From Muribaculaceae bacterium (GTDB lineage: Bacteria; Bacteroidota; Bacteroidia; Bacteroidales; Muribaculaceae): DNA of 56,205 bases. Location: contig JAIDXM010000029.1 of NCBI GenBank assembly GCA_029058745.1, positions 1 to 56,205 on the forward strand, written 5' to 3'. Every line of letters starts with the position of its first letter. Within the stretch, counting starts at the first letter, position 1. Of this stretch, positions 25,705 to 34,210 are shown one piece after another. Both the position numbers and the translations under genes were made by a program. The notes beneath the pieces were generated by a model. That model was given only the letters and a program-made list of their open reading frames with translations, ran no database searches and had not been told where the DNA came from.

Positions 25705-27360
25705 TCAGATGTCCTTGTTGTGCTCCAGGAGGAGAGTCATGGAAGGACGGTCGCATATTTCGGAAGGCCCGAAATACTGGATAGGACCGGGATACTGGTA
25801 GAGAGTGTTCAGGGCGAGAGTCTCACGCATGGAGGCGAACTTCAGGTAGGGACGGCCATTGAGGTTGACGAGGGCCTTCTGGATTACGGGTTTCATCTTT
25901 CCTGCGCGGCGTTCCATATTCATCATCATGGTGATGGGGATACCGCCGGCAATCCATTCCTCTGATTTCTCTGTGAGGTTGCGCACAGAACTCATGTAGC
26001 CGGTAAGTCCAGAGTTGATGAGCATGGCTGCATTGAAACCGAGCGCGTATGTATAGTCGGCGTCGAAGTTGGTGGGGTCGGCGCAACGTCCCTCATAGCC
26101 GAAGAAATGATGCTGGGCGTTGAACTTGCCTGAGTACTGACCTTCGGCGGCCATCTCCTCAAGACGCTTCGCCACCATCTGGCTCAGGAGGCTTTCTGTC
26201 TCGATTAGAGAAACCTGCACGTTTCCGTGGCTGTCGCGGTCAAGGCTGAGCTGAAGTGCGATTGCCTTGGGGAGCGACTTGTAGAGGTCGGCGTTGGCGG
26301 GAGAAAGGAATGTGTGGATCTTGTCGAGCTTCTCGTTCTCGTCGAGACCTTCGAGTTCTGCGGTGTGGTTGGCGAGCACATCGTTGAGTTCGGCGATAAG
26401 GTCTTTCATAGATGGGATGAACTCGATGAGACCTTCCGGAACGAGGACGGTGCCGAAGTTCCATCCGAGTTTTGCACGCTCTGCGATAACATAGCAAAGA
26501 TAATTTACGATATTGTCGAGAGTCATGCGTTTTGCCAATACCTCCTCAGAGATTAGGCAGACGTTGGGCTGGGTCTCCAGAGCGCATTCGAGGGCTATGT
26601 GAGAAGCCGAGCGTCCCATGAGTTTGATGAAGTGGTAGTATTTCTTCGCGGAGTTGCAGTCACGCTGGATATTGCCGATTACCTCGCTATACACCTTGCA
26701 AGCGGTGTCGAATCCAAACGAAGTCTCAATCCATTCGTTCTTGAGGTCGCCGTCGATTGTCTTGGGCACGCCAATCACCTGGACATCTGCCCCGATGTTC
26801 TTGTAGTATTCGGCGAGAACAGCGGCATTGGTGTTGGAGTCGTCACCGCCGATGATTACAAGGGCCTTGATGTTGAGTTCCTTGAGAATCTTCAGGCCGG
26901 ACTCGAATTGTTCGGGAGTCTCAAGTTTGGTGCGTCCGGAACCGATGATGTCGAAACCGCCGGTGTTGCGGAAATCCTTGAGGTATCCGGCAGTGATTTC
27001 CATATACTGATGGTTGATGAATCCGGCAGGGCCCATCAGGAATCCATAGAGTCTGCTTTCCTTGTTGAGACTCTTGATGCCGTCGAAAATGCCGCTCACC
27101 ACGTTGTGGCCGCCGGGAGCCTGACCACCGGACAGGATGATGCCGACATTGAACGGCTCTTCAACACGCTGAGGATTCTCTTCGTTGACAAACTCAACGA
27201 TTGGCATACCGTAAGTGTGGGGGAAAAGCTTTTTGATTTCTTCCTGGTCGGCAACAGACTGTGTGGCCTCACCGATTTTAAGCTTCACAGGACCCTGAAG
27301 GGCCTTGGGGAGTTTGGGCTGATATTCCGCCCTTACCCTCTGAAGTGCACTCTTTTTCAT
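25705..27360 (-). CDS. pfp: Pyrophosphate-fructose 6-phosphate 1-phosphotransferase
   Basis: 551 aa, the long PFP type of Bacteroidetes, spirochaetes and plants. It phosphorylates fructose 6-phosphate using PPi, reversibly, in glycolysis and gluconeogenesis. GGQAPGGHN lies at about 78-86. GGDDS at 171-175 has Asp174 in place of the Gly of ATP-dependent enzymes, the residue that blocks ATP binding. PKTIDGD (199-205) supplies Lys200 and the catalytic aspartates. MGRSASHIALECAL is the substrate helix region. It stands alone with a clear promoter and terminator. Malate dehydrogenase lies upstream on the same strand with its own promoter. Confidence 0.96.
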   Translation of the reverse strand: MKKSALQRVRAEYQPKLPKALQGPVKLKIGEATQSVADQEEIKKLFPHTYGMPIVEFVNEENPQRVEEPFNVGIILSGGQAPGGHNVVSGIFDGIKSLNKESRLYGFLMGPAGFINHQYMEITAGYLKDFRNTGGFDIIGSGRTKLETPEQFESGLKILKELNIKALVIIGGDDSNTNAAVLAEYYKNIGADVQVIGVPKTIDGDLKNEWIETSFGFDTACKVYSEVIGNIQRDCNSAKKYYHFIKLMGRSASHIALECALETQPNVCLISEEVLAKRMTLDNIVNYLCYVIAERAKLGWNFGTVLVPEGLIEFIPSMKDLIAELNDVLANHTAELEGLDENEKLDKIHTFLSPANADLYKSLPKAIALQLSLDRDSHGNVQVSLIETESLLSQMVAKRLEEMAAEGQYSGKFNAQHHFFGYEGRCADPTNFDADYTYALGFNAAMLINSGLTGYMSSVRNLTEKSEEWIAGGIPITMMMNMERRAGKMKPVIQKALVNLNGRPYLKFASMRETLALNTLYQYPGPIQYFGPSEICDRPSMTLLLEHNKDI

Positions 27361-27400
27361 TATAGTTGTTATATGGATGTTTTGTGTAACTATCAGATTG

Positions 27401-27431
27401 CAAAATTAGTCAATTTTCTGATAACAGGCAA
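27401..27431 (-). promoter_or_regulatory. Promoter for pfp
   Basis: On the minus strand TTG (27431-27429), 20 nt, then TAATTTTG (27408-27401). The start codon is about 41 nt downstream of the box. Confidence 0.75.
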
Positions 27432-27576
27432 TAGTTTATGCAACTTCCGTCATTCCTTTCTGATATGAGTTCTCGCCATCCGGCTATACAAAAGAGATTG
27501 ACGAGATGTGTTGTCTCAGTGGCTTGTCAGCAAGAAGTCAAGGAGGGGGCATAAAAGGTTCAATAGGTGATACGCA

Positions 27577-27607
27577 ATAGGGGATGCGCATGTCGCGCAT
27601 CCCCTAT
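27577..27607 (-). terminator. Hairpin terminator candidate after mdh
   Basis: A 13-bp perfect stem (ATAGGGGATGCGC with GCGCATCCCCTAT) and 5-nt loop, 25 nt after the mdh stop. There is no T run, so it may stall polymerase or protect the 3' end instead of terminating by itself. Confidence 0.65.
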
Positions 27608-27631
27608 CGTAAGATGGGTATAGTTGAGGAA

Positions 27632-28561
27632 TCAGCAGGGGAGGGCGGCGTTGGTCTTGCGCACAGCTTCCGCGCTCTTGTTGAAGAGTTCCTTCTCTTC
27701 GTCGTTGAGTTCGAGTTCAACAATCTTCTCGATACCGTTCTTGCCAAGCACACACGGCACACCTATGCAGATGTCGCTCTGGCCGTATTCCCCTTCAAGA
27801 AGAGCAGAGCATGGAATGATGGCTTTCTGGTTGTGGATAATAGCCTCAACGAGCTCAGCGGCAGCCGCGCCCGGAGCGTACCATGCGGAAGTGCCGAGAA
27901 GTTTAGTCAGAGTGGCTCCACCCACCATAGTGTCGGCAGCCACCTTGTCGAGCTCTTCAGCGGAGATGAAGTTTGAAACCGGCACGCCGCGAAGAGTGGC
28001 GAAACGCTTCATCGGAATCATTGTGGTGTCGCCGTGACCGCCGATTACGAATCCCTCCACCTCATTTGGGTTGGCGTTGAGAGCCTGGCTGAGGTAGTAT
28101 TTGAAACGGCTGCTGTCGAGGGCGCCACCCATGCCGATGATGCGGTTCTTGGGAAGACCGGAAACCTTGTGGATAAGGTAGGTCATGGTGTCCATAGGGT
28201 TCGACACACAGATTATGATGGCGTTGGGACTGTGGGCAAGCACGCTCTCGGTGACCTGCTTCACGATTCCGGCGTTAACGCCGATTAGTTCCTCGCGAGT
28301 CATGCCGGGCTTGCGGGGGATGCCGGAAGTGATGACAACCACATCGCTGTCTTTGGTGGCCTCATAGTCGTTGGTGACACCTTTGATGCAAGTGTTCATG
28401 TCGAGGAGATTGGCGGTCTGCATCATATCCATCGCCTTGCCCTCAGACACACCCTCCTTGATGTCGATGAGAACAACCTCATCGGCTACTTCACGCAGGG
28501 CGATTACGTTTGCTGCGGTAGCGCCTACGTTGCCGGCGCCAACAACTGTTACTTTTGACAT
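27632..28561 (-). CDS. mdh: Malate dehydrogenase (LDH-like type)
   Basis: 309 aa. It oxidises malate to oxaloacetate with NAD, or runs in reverse toward fumarate/succinate in anaerobic Bacteroidales. The dinucleotide-binding GAGNVGA is at residues 8-14. The active-site loop IPRKPGMTR supplies Arg83 and Arg89. Asp149 and Arg152 (LDSSR) and the proton acceptor His176 (GGHGDT) complete the site. Arg83 in RKPGM, where lactate dehydrogenases have Gln, indicates malate rather than lactate specificity. Confidence 0.96.
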   Translation of the reverse strand: MSKVTVVGAGNVGATAANVIALREVADEVVLIDIKEGVSEGKAMDMMQTANLLDMNTCIKGVTNDYEATKDSDVVVITSGIPRKPGMTREELIGVNAGIVKQVTESVLAHSPNAIIICVSNPMDTMTYLIHKVSGLPKNRIIGMGGALDSSRFKYYLSQALNANPNEVEGFVIGGHGDTTMIPMKRFATLRGVPVSNFISAEELDKVAADTMVGGATLTKLLGTSAWYAPGAAAAELVEAIIHNQKAIIPCSALLEGEYGQSDICIGVPCVLGKNGIEKIVELELNDEEKELFNKSAEAVRKTNAALPC

Positions 28562-28664
28562 AGTTTTGTTAGTTTTATTGGGTTATTAGTAGTGGAATTT
28601 CCATTGTGGCAGTCAGTTGAGGATGGCAATCCTGTGCGTTAGTCCTCTTCTGCTTAGGATGGTG

Positions 28665-28695
28665 CAAAATTACGGAAAAAATTCCATAATCGCAA
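28665..28695 (-). promoter_or_regulatory. Promoter for mdh
   Basis: On the minus strand TTG (28695-28693), 20 nt, then TAATTTTG (28672-28665); about 103 nt of leader to the start codon. Confidence 0.75.
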
Positions 28696-28727
28696 TATCA
28701 GAATAAATATGCGTTCATGATTCTGAC

Positions 28728-29330
28728 TCATTCCAGAATCCCTTTCCCATCACGCACAATCACGGGCTCGTTGCCGGTGCAGTCAACTATGGTTGAGGGC
28801 TGCATGTCGCCGTCGTCTCCTTCGATGAAAAAATCTACCTTCTCATGATATGCCTCGGCAATTAACCCCGGGTTGACGGCGTAATCTGAGTCGGAATACT
28901 CTATGGATGTGGAGAGTATAGGATGTCCCAGACGGCTGGCGATGTCGCGGCATAGCTTGTTGTCAGGAATCCTTACACCTACAACCTTCCTCCCCTTGAA
29001 CGCCTTCGGCAACGTGGAGGCCGATTTGAATAGGAACGTGAACGGCCCTGGCGTGTTGTCGCGCAAAAGACGGAACGCGTAGTTGTCGAAACGCGCATAT
29101 TCCGCCGCCATGGATATGTCGGCGCATATTATAGATAGATTCGTCTTGTCGGGGTTGATTCCTTTCAGACGGCATATCTTCTCAATGGCCTTCGGATTCA
29201 ACGCGTCGCACGCGATGGCATACAGAGTGTCGGTGGGGAGAATCATCGTGTGTCCCGACTCAAGGTCGCGGCAGATTTCTCCCAATTGTCGGTCGGAAGC
29301 CTCGTCGTTCCAGATTTTAATTATTTTCAT
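28728..29330 (-). CDS. Sua5/YciO/YrdC family protein (threonylcarbamoyl-AMP synthase-like)
   Basis: 200 aa from the ATG at 29330; upstream in-frame codons belong to the preceding gene. The family makes threonylcarbamoyl-AMP from Thr, bicarbonate and ATP for t6A37 of tRNAs. TMILPTDTLYAIACDA, RLKGINPDKTNLSII and PGPFTFLFK follow the YrdC pattern. The LxREG-type end seen in TsaC is replaced by RDGKG. The usual KxR of TsaC (Lys-x-Arg) appears as RLKGIN, which looks more like the YciO branch, whose role is less certain. The start overlaps the upstream small Cys-rich gene by 14 nt, so the two are coupled. Confidence 0.82.
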   Translation of the reverse strand: MKIIKIWNDEASDRQLGEICRDLESGHTMILPTDTLYAIACDALNPKAIEKICRLKGINPDKTNLSIICADISMAAEYARFDNYAFRLLRDNTPGPFTFLFKSASTLPKAFKGRKVVGVRIPDNKLCRDIASRLGHPILSTSIEYSDSDYAVNPGLIAEAYHEKVDFFIEGDDGDMQPSTIVDCTGNEPVIVRDGKGILE

Positions 29331-29544
29331 GAGGAATATTTTTTTGTTGTCGGTCGCACTTGATGGAATCTCTTCGGACAGACTCCTTCTTGCCGCATGC
29401 ATTGGCGAGGGAACATCCGCAACAGGACTTGGCATTGCCACGTTTCCCCAGGATTATTATTTTTCTTACAATCCATACCACCACGCCGACGAGAATCAGC
29501 CCGACTATGATATATTGTATGATAAGGTTGGCGGAAGTTTCCAT
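29317..29544 (-). CDS. Small FeoB-associated-type Cys-rich membrane protein
   Basis: 75 aa. One N-terminal membrane helix (residues about 7-30, IIQYIIVGLILVGVVVWIV) is followed by a basic stretch and the cluster SCCGCSLANACGKK. This is the signature of the FeoB-associated Cys-rich membrane protein family (short helix plus CxxC-like cluster). In many genomes these sit beside feoAB; here no Feo gene is present, and the gene lies between topB (15 nt) and the YciO-like gene (14-nt overlap). A role in iron handling is therefore only a family-based guess. Confidence 0.75.
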   Translation of the reverse strand: METSANLIIQYIIVGLILVGVVVWIVRKIIILGKRGNAKSCCGCSLANACGKKESVRRDSIKCDRQQKNIPHENN

Positions 29545-29559
29545 ATTTGCTCCTGTTTA

Positions 29560-31479
29560 TTATTGGTCTGTCTCCTGTTTGGCCTTTGAGCCTTTTCCGG
29601 ACGCAGGACTTCTCTTAGAAGAACCTTTTTTCCTCTTTTTCGGTTCATCCTCCGATGGCGTCTCGCCCTGTTCGGCCACAATCCTTCGGTTGGAGCTGTC
29701 GCGCATCACTGAGAAAGTGATTTCTGACACCATCTGTTTTATCTGTCCGATAAACTCCTGAGGGTCATATTCCCCACGCTCAATGCGTCGCAACCTCCCT
29801 TCCCATATGCCGGTGAGTTTGGCGCTCTTCAGCAGTTCCTCCTTAATCAGGCTAATGAGTTCAATGCCGGCGGGAGTGGCTCTCAGAGACTTCCGTTCTT
29901 TTACGATATAGCCACGCTTATATAGAATCTCGATGATTGCAGCCCTTGTGGAGGGGCGTCCTATCCCGTTGGCTTTAAGTGATTCTCTCAGCTCCTCGTC
30001 GTCAACCATCGCCCCGGCTGTCTCCATTGCTTTCAGCAACGTTCCCTCCGTGTAATATTTTGGGGGCTGGGTGGTTTTCTTGACAAGGCGTGGTGAGTGA
30101 GGGCCCTCTTCCCCCTTTGTGAACACCGGAAGCGTGGCGGAGTCGTCGTCTTCCCCTTCCTTCTCTTTTTCGGGTTCATCGATATTCTTCTCTCCGGCAT
30201 ATACAGCCTTCCACCCCGGGTCTTTTATTACTTTCCCGGTGGCCTTGAAACTGATTTTCTCAACCTTCGCGTTCACTACAGTCTGCTCAAACAGGCAGTC
30301 GGGGAAAAAGGCCGCGATAAACCTCAGGGCTATGATGTTGAACACGTCAGCTTCCGCTTTCGAGAGACCTGCCGGGAGAGCCTGTCCTGTGGGTATGATT
30401 GCGTGGTGGTCGGTCACTTTCGAGTTGTCGAACACCTTTTTGCTTTTTCTGAGCTTGCTGCCTCTGAGAGGAGCCATTAGCGTCTGGTAGTCTTTCAGAG
30501 AGTTGAGGATGCCGCCGCATTTCCCATACATGTCGTCGGTGAGATATGTGGTGTCCACACGTGGATACGTGACCACTTTTTTCTCGTATAGACTTTGTAT
30601 TGTGCGGAGTGTCTCTTCTGCACCAAGGCTGAGTTTCTTGTTGCATTCCACCTGCAGCGATGTCAGGTCGAAGAGTCGCGGCGGGGCTTCTTTTCCGGAT
30701 TTTTTGGTCACGTCAGAGACAACAAGAGGATGAGCCTTCAGACGTTCCACAATCTCCAACCCTTTCTCCTCCTTGTCGAAACTTTTGCCTGAGGCGGAGA
30801 AGATGGTGTCCCGGTAAAGGGTTTTCAGTTCCCAGTAGTCCGTTGGTTTGAAATCGGTAATCTCAAGTTGACGCTTCACCACGAGGGCGAGGGTAGGGGT
30901 CTGGACTCTTCCTATTGAAAGCACCTGGCGGTTGACGCCATATTTCAGTGAATATAGACGGGTTGCGTTCATGCCAAGCACCCAATCGCCGATTGCTCTG
31001 CATAGGCCGGCGGTGTAGAGCGGTTCAAGGTCTTCGTGCGTGCGCAGAGATTTGAATCCCTCTTTGATAGACTCATCGGTGAGCGAGCTTATCCATAGCC
31101 TTTTCACCGGTTTCTTGCATCCTGCTTTCTGCATCACCCATCTTTGAATGAGCTCACCCTCCTGTCCGGCATCTCCGCAGTTGATGATTTCGTCACATTG
31201 TCCGATAAGGGTCTGTATCGTGTTGAACTGCTGCTTGTAGCTTTCTATGTCGATAAGCTTGATGCCGAAACGGGGCGGAATCATCGGAAGGGCAGACAGC
31301 GACCAGCTTTTCCACTCCTTACAGTAGTCATGTGGTTCCTTCAGGCAACAGAGATGTCCGAATGTCCAGGTCACGCAATAACCGTTACCCTCGAGGTAAC
31401 CGTCCCTTCTGGTGTTGGCTCCGAGTATGCGGGCAATGTCGCGCCCCACGCTTGGTTTCTCAGTGATGCAGAGTATCAT
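29560..31479 (-). CDS. topB: DNA topoisomerase III (type IA)
   Basis: 639 aa. It relaxes and decatenates DNA through a transient 5'-phosphotyrosine. A Toprim domain is at the N-terminus (ITEKPS with Glu7; DAGQEGE at 103-109). The catalytic tyrosine is Tyr305 in TYPRVD. GRVQTPTLAL (190-199) is the conserved domain IV element. The basic C-terminal tail (about 615-639; Lys/Ser-rich) replaces the zinc fingers of topoisomerase I. It overlaps mazG by 4 nt at the start (ATGA). TopB-type genes often occur on conjugative elements, but no transfer genes are seen, so I read it as chromosomal. Confidence 0.95.
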   Translation of the reverse strand: MILCITEKPSVGRDIARILGANTRRDGYLEGNGYCVTWTFGHLCCLKEPHDYCKEWKSWSLSALPMIPPRFGIKLIDIESYKQQFNTIQTLIGQCDEIINCGDAGQEGELIQRWVMQKAGCKKPVKRLWISSLTDESIKEGFKSLRTHEDLEPLYTAGLCRAIGDWVLGMNATRLYSLKYGVNRQVLSIGRVQTPTLALVVKRQLEITDFKPTDYWELKTLYRDTIFSASGKSFDKEEKGLEIVERLKAHPLVVSDVTKKSGKEAPPRLFDLTSLQVECNKKLSLGAEETLRTIQSLYEKKVVTYPRVDTTYLTDDMYGKCGGILNSLKDYQTLMAPLRGSKLRKSKKVFDNSKVTDHHAIIPTGQALPAGLSKAEADVFNIIALRFIAAFFPDCLFEQTVVNAKVEKISFKATGKVIKDPGWKAVYAGEKNIDEPEKEKEGEDDDSATLPVFTKGEEGPHSPRLVKKTTQPPKYYTEGTLLKAMETAGAMVDDEELRESLKANGIGRPSTRAAIIEILYKRGYIVKERKSLRATPAGIELISLIKEELLKSAKLTGIWEGRLRRIERGEYDPQEFIGQIKQMVSEITFSVMRDSSNRRIVAEQGETPSEDEPKKRKKGSSKRSPASGKGSKAKQETDQ

Positions 31480-32258
31480 TCGAGCGATTTTGCTTCATTC
31501 CAGAATTTGTCCATTTCATCGAGCGACATATCCTTGAGGGACCGTCCCTCTTCTTTGGCTCTTTTCTCAATATGGTTGAACCGTGATATGAATTTCCGGT
31601 TGGTCCGTTCAAGCGCGTTTTCAGGGTTCACGCCATAAAGCCTGGCAGCATTCACCACAGCGAAAAGGAGGTCTCCGAATTCCGCCTCTATTTTGTCGGT
31701 GTCGCCGGCCTTGATTTCCTGTTCCACTTCGGCAGTCTCCTCTTTCAGCTTATCCCATACCTGAGAAGGCTCGTCCCAGTCGAATCCTACATTGGCGGCT
31801 TTCTCCTGGATTCTGTTGGCCTTGATGAGAGCAGGGAGAGCGGACGGCACTCCCGCGAGAACAGTCTTGTTGCCACCTTTTTCCTTAAGTTTAATCTGTT
31901 CCCAGTTTTGTGCCACCGATTCCGGAGAGTCGGCCTGCACATCTCCATATATGTGGGGGTGGCGGAAAATTAGTTTGTCGGTCAGAGAGTTGCAGACATC
32001 CGCGATGTCGAATTGATTCTTCTCGGAAGCAATCTTTGAATAGAAGGCCACATGCAGCAGCACGTCGCCAAGTTCTTTCTTTATGTTGGCGGTGTCATCG
32101 GCCATCAGGGCGTCAGCAAGTTCAAACACCTCCTCCACGGTGTTGGGGCGCAGGGAGTCGTTTGTTTGTTTCGCATCCCAGGGGCATTTCTCCCTGAGAG
32201 TGTCAAGCACATCAAGAAAACGGCTGAAAGCCTTCAATTTTTCATCGGTTGTATGCAT
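31476..32258 (-). CDS. mazG: Nucleoside triphosphate pyrophosphohydrolase MazG
   Basis: 260 aa from the ATG at 32258; longer in-frame starts up to 32303 run into promoter sequence and are rejected. It hydrolyses (d)NTPs to NMP and PPi, thought to clear damaged nucleotides. Two MazG helical repeats are visible. The first has CPWDAKQT and EEVFELADAL...KKELGDVLLHV, and the second EETAEVEQEIK...EAEFGDLLFAVVN; both hold the EExxE/ExxD Mg-binding pattern. It is first in a four-gene minus-strand operon with topB, the Cys-rich protein and the YciO-like gene. Confidence 0.94.
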   Translation of the reverse strand: MHTTDEKLKAFSRFLDVLDTLREKCPWDAKQTNDSLRPNTVEEVFELADALMADDTANIKKELGDVLLHVAFYSKIASEKNQFDIADVCNSLTDKLIFRHPHIYGDVQADSPESVAQNWEQIKLKEKGGNKTVLAGVPSALPALIKANRIQEKAANVGFDWDEPSQVWDKLKEETAEVEQEIKAGDTDKIEAEFGDLLFAVVNAARLYGVNPENALERTNRKFISRFNHIEKRAKEEGRSLKDMSLDEMDKFWNEAKSLE

Positions 32259-32344
32259 GTCATATATAATTGTGGTGGTTGCGCTGCTAAATGCCGATGG
32301 CATCGCGGGAGTGCGTAATCACATTAATTAACTAAAATTGGATA

Positions 32345-32352
32345 CAAAGTTA
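32345..32352 (-). promoter_or_regulatory. -7 box for the mazG operon
   Basis: The minus strand reads TAACTTTG, about 87 nt upstream of the start codon at 32258. Confidence 0.5.
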
Positions 32353-32375
32353 TGTTAAATTTGCGAGATAATTTG

Positions 32376-32383
32376 TATCTTTG
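32376..32383 (+). promoter_or_regulatory. -7 box for the nrnA-like gene
   Basis: TATCTTTG, with a second match TAAATTTG at 32356-32363. The first places a start near 32390, just before the ATG at 32407. Confidence 0.55.
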
Positions 32384-32406
32384 TGGCTTGAAATTGAAAA
32401 CCCGTC

Positions 32407-33492
32407 ATGAAAAATACGGATAGGATGTATTGCTCAATATGCCGGATTTTCGGATTCCTGATTATGGATAAACTAATAGATTCAGAAAAAGCTAAGGAGC
32501 TTCGGCGTCTCATAGAGATGTCGGAAAGGATAGTGCTGACGTGTCATGTCCGTCCGGACGGCGACGCCATAGGAAGCACACTGGGGCTCTGGCATCTGCT
32601 GAAGACGCTGGGGAAGGATGCTACGGTGGTGGTGCCAGACAAGGCGCCTGCCGTGTTGTCGTTTCTTCCCGGATTTAAGGAGATTGCCGTATATACGTGT
32701 CATGGCGAGTTTTGTGAGAGTGTGGTCCGAGAGTCAGACCTTATAATATGCTGCGACTTCAACACACCATCACGGCAGGATGCTCTTGCGCCACTGATTC
32801 AGTCGGCACATTCCAGGAAGGTGCTCATCGACCATCATAGGGAGCCGGACGCATTCGCCGACCTGATGATTTCATATCCTGACATGTCTTCCACATGTGA
32901 ACTCGTGTTCAGGCTTATAGCGTCAATGGGTTTTTATGCTGATGTCAATCTGGATTGCGCCACCTCGTTGCTTACGGGCATAGTGACAGACACGCGAAAC
33001 TTTACAGTCAACTGTAAGCATCCCGACCTATATGAGATACTGATGCATCTTCTGGAAAAGGGGGTTGACAAAGAGAAGATAGTCAAGGAGTCGCTTAATA
33101 CCAAGACTTATTGGGGACTTAAGTTGGAGGCGTTCGCCATTTCAGAGAGGATGAAAGTGTTCCAGAATCACCGTTGTGCCCTTATCACACTGAGCCGCGA
33201 GGATCTCGAACGTTACCATTATGAACGAGGAGACACAGAAGGCTTGGTGAACCGTCCTTTGGAGATAAAGGGAATCACCTACAGCATTTTCATGCGTGAA
33301 GACCCTGACTGTGTCAAGGTGTCGGCACGCAGTTGTGATGACTTTCCGGTCTCTGAAATATGCAAGGACCTTTATGGAGGCGGCGGCCATCTTCAGGCGG
33401 CCGGCGGCGAGTTCCATGGCACCCTGGATGAATGCAGGGAGAAACTGGTGAGGGCGATGTCTGACTATGACAAGTATCTGAAACAAGAGTAG
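32407..33492 (+). CDS. DHH/DHHA1 phosphoesterase, NrnA-like
   Basis: 361 aa. An ATG at 32464 (342 aa) is an alternative and begins where the family homology begins. Motifs are DGDAIGS (51-57), CCDFN, DHH (142-144) and, in the C-terminal DHHA1 domain, GGGGHLQAAGG. The family degrades nanoRNAs or pAp and may hydrolyse cyclic dinucleotides (c-di-AMP-derived pApA). It is soluble and manganese-dependent in known members. It starts a long plus-strand run with DUF4827 and glmM, a gene order I recall from Bacteroidales genomes (memory, not checked here). Confidence 0.9.
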   Translation: MKNTDRMYCSICRIFGFLIMDKLIDSEKAKELRRLIEMSERIVLTCHVRPDGDAIGSTLGLWHLLKTLGKDATVVVPDKAPAVLSFLPGFKEIAVYTCHGEFCESVVRESDLIICCDFNTPSRQDALAPLIQSAHSRKVLIDHHREPDAFADLMISYPDMSSTCELVFRLIASMGFYADVNLDCATSLLTGIVTDTRNFTVNCKHPDLYEILMHLLEKGVDKEKIVKESLNTKTYWGLKLEAFAISERMKVFQNHRCALITLSREDLERYHYERGDTEGLVNRPLEIKGITYSIFMREDPDCVKVSARSCDDFPVSEICKDLYGGGGHLQAAGGEFHGTLDECREKLVRAMSDYDKYLKQE

Positions 33493-33548
33493 TGTTATTT
33501 ATGGGGGTCTTTTCATGACACCTGTCCGGAACATACAAAATATAAGAA

Positions 33549-34145
33549 ATGACAAAGGTAAAAAAGAGAATAATCAAAGGATTTTTGTCGCTCGTCGTGG
33601 TTCTGACGGCGGCGGGTGTGTCGTCGTGCAGCGAGTCGGAGAGCTATTCCGAACTCCTCAGAGACGAGGAGCAGGCTGTAAATGTGTTTCTTTCCCAGCA
33701 TAAGGTGGCACTCGAGGTTCCATCGGATTCCATCTCATTCGAGACAGGGGAGGATGCGCCTTTCTATCGTCTTGACCCGGATGGATATGTGTATATGCAG
33801 GTGATTGACAAGGGAGATACTGAGAACAAGATAAAGAACGGCGATGTTGTGTATTTCCGGTTCACGCGCCAGAATCTGAAGTTGCTTGCTGCCGGGGAGG
33901 AGGCAGAGAAGGAAGGGAATTCCGAGGATATCGGAGGATCTGTCGGGGCAACCTATTTTGTATATCAGAACAGTTATCTCGAATCCACTGCCACGTGGGG
34001 GACCGGAATACAGATGCCATTGAGATTTTTTGGCTACGGATGTGAGGTGAATCTCGTTCTGCGGAGTTATTACGGGTTTTCTTCCGACCAGACATATTGT
34101 ATTCCCTATCTTGTGAATGTTCGTTATTTCAAACCAGAATATTAA
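33549..34145 (+). CDS. DUF4827-type lipoprotein
   Basis: 198 aa. It has a lipoprotein signal with Cys27 (GVSSCSES). The mature part contains GDVVYFRFTRQNLKLL and a C-terminal GYGCEVNLVLRSYYG segment, then VNVRYFKPEY. These resemble FKBP-like peptidyl-prolyl isomerase or DUF4827 proteins that precede glmM in Bacteroides. No FKBP catalytic signature can be asserted. It is expected at the periplasmic face of a membrane. It lies between the NrnA-like phosphoesterase (57-nt gap) and glmM (65-nt gap). Confidence 0.75.
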   Translation: MTKVKKRIIKGFLSLVVVLTAAGVSSCSESESYSELLRDEEQAVNVFLSQHKVALEVPSDSISFETGEDAPFYRLDPDGYVYMQVIDKGDTENKIKNGDVVYFRFTRQNLKLLAAGEEAEKEGNSEDIGGSVGATYFVYQNSYLESTATWGTGIQMPLRFFGYGCEVNLVLRSYYGFSSDQTYCIPYLVNVRYFKPEY

Positions 34146-34210
34146 CCAGACTATAAATGAGAGGCATGTCATTGCCCGCAAATTTATAACCGAAAAAAGA
34201 AAAGCATAAT

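Noticed and set aside
29560..31479. topB as a mark of a conjugative element
   Set aside because: No tra/mob genes nearby; it is translationally coupled to mazG in a housekeeping operon.
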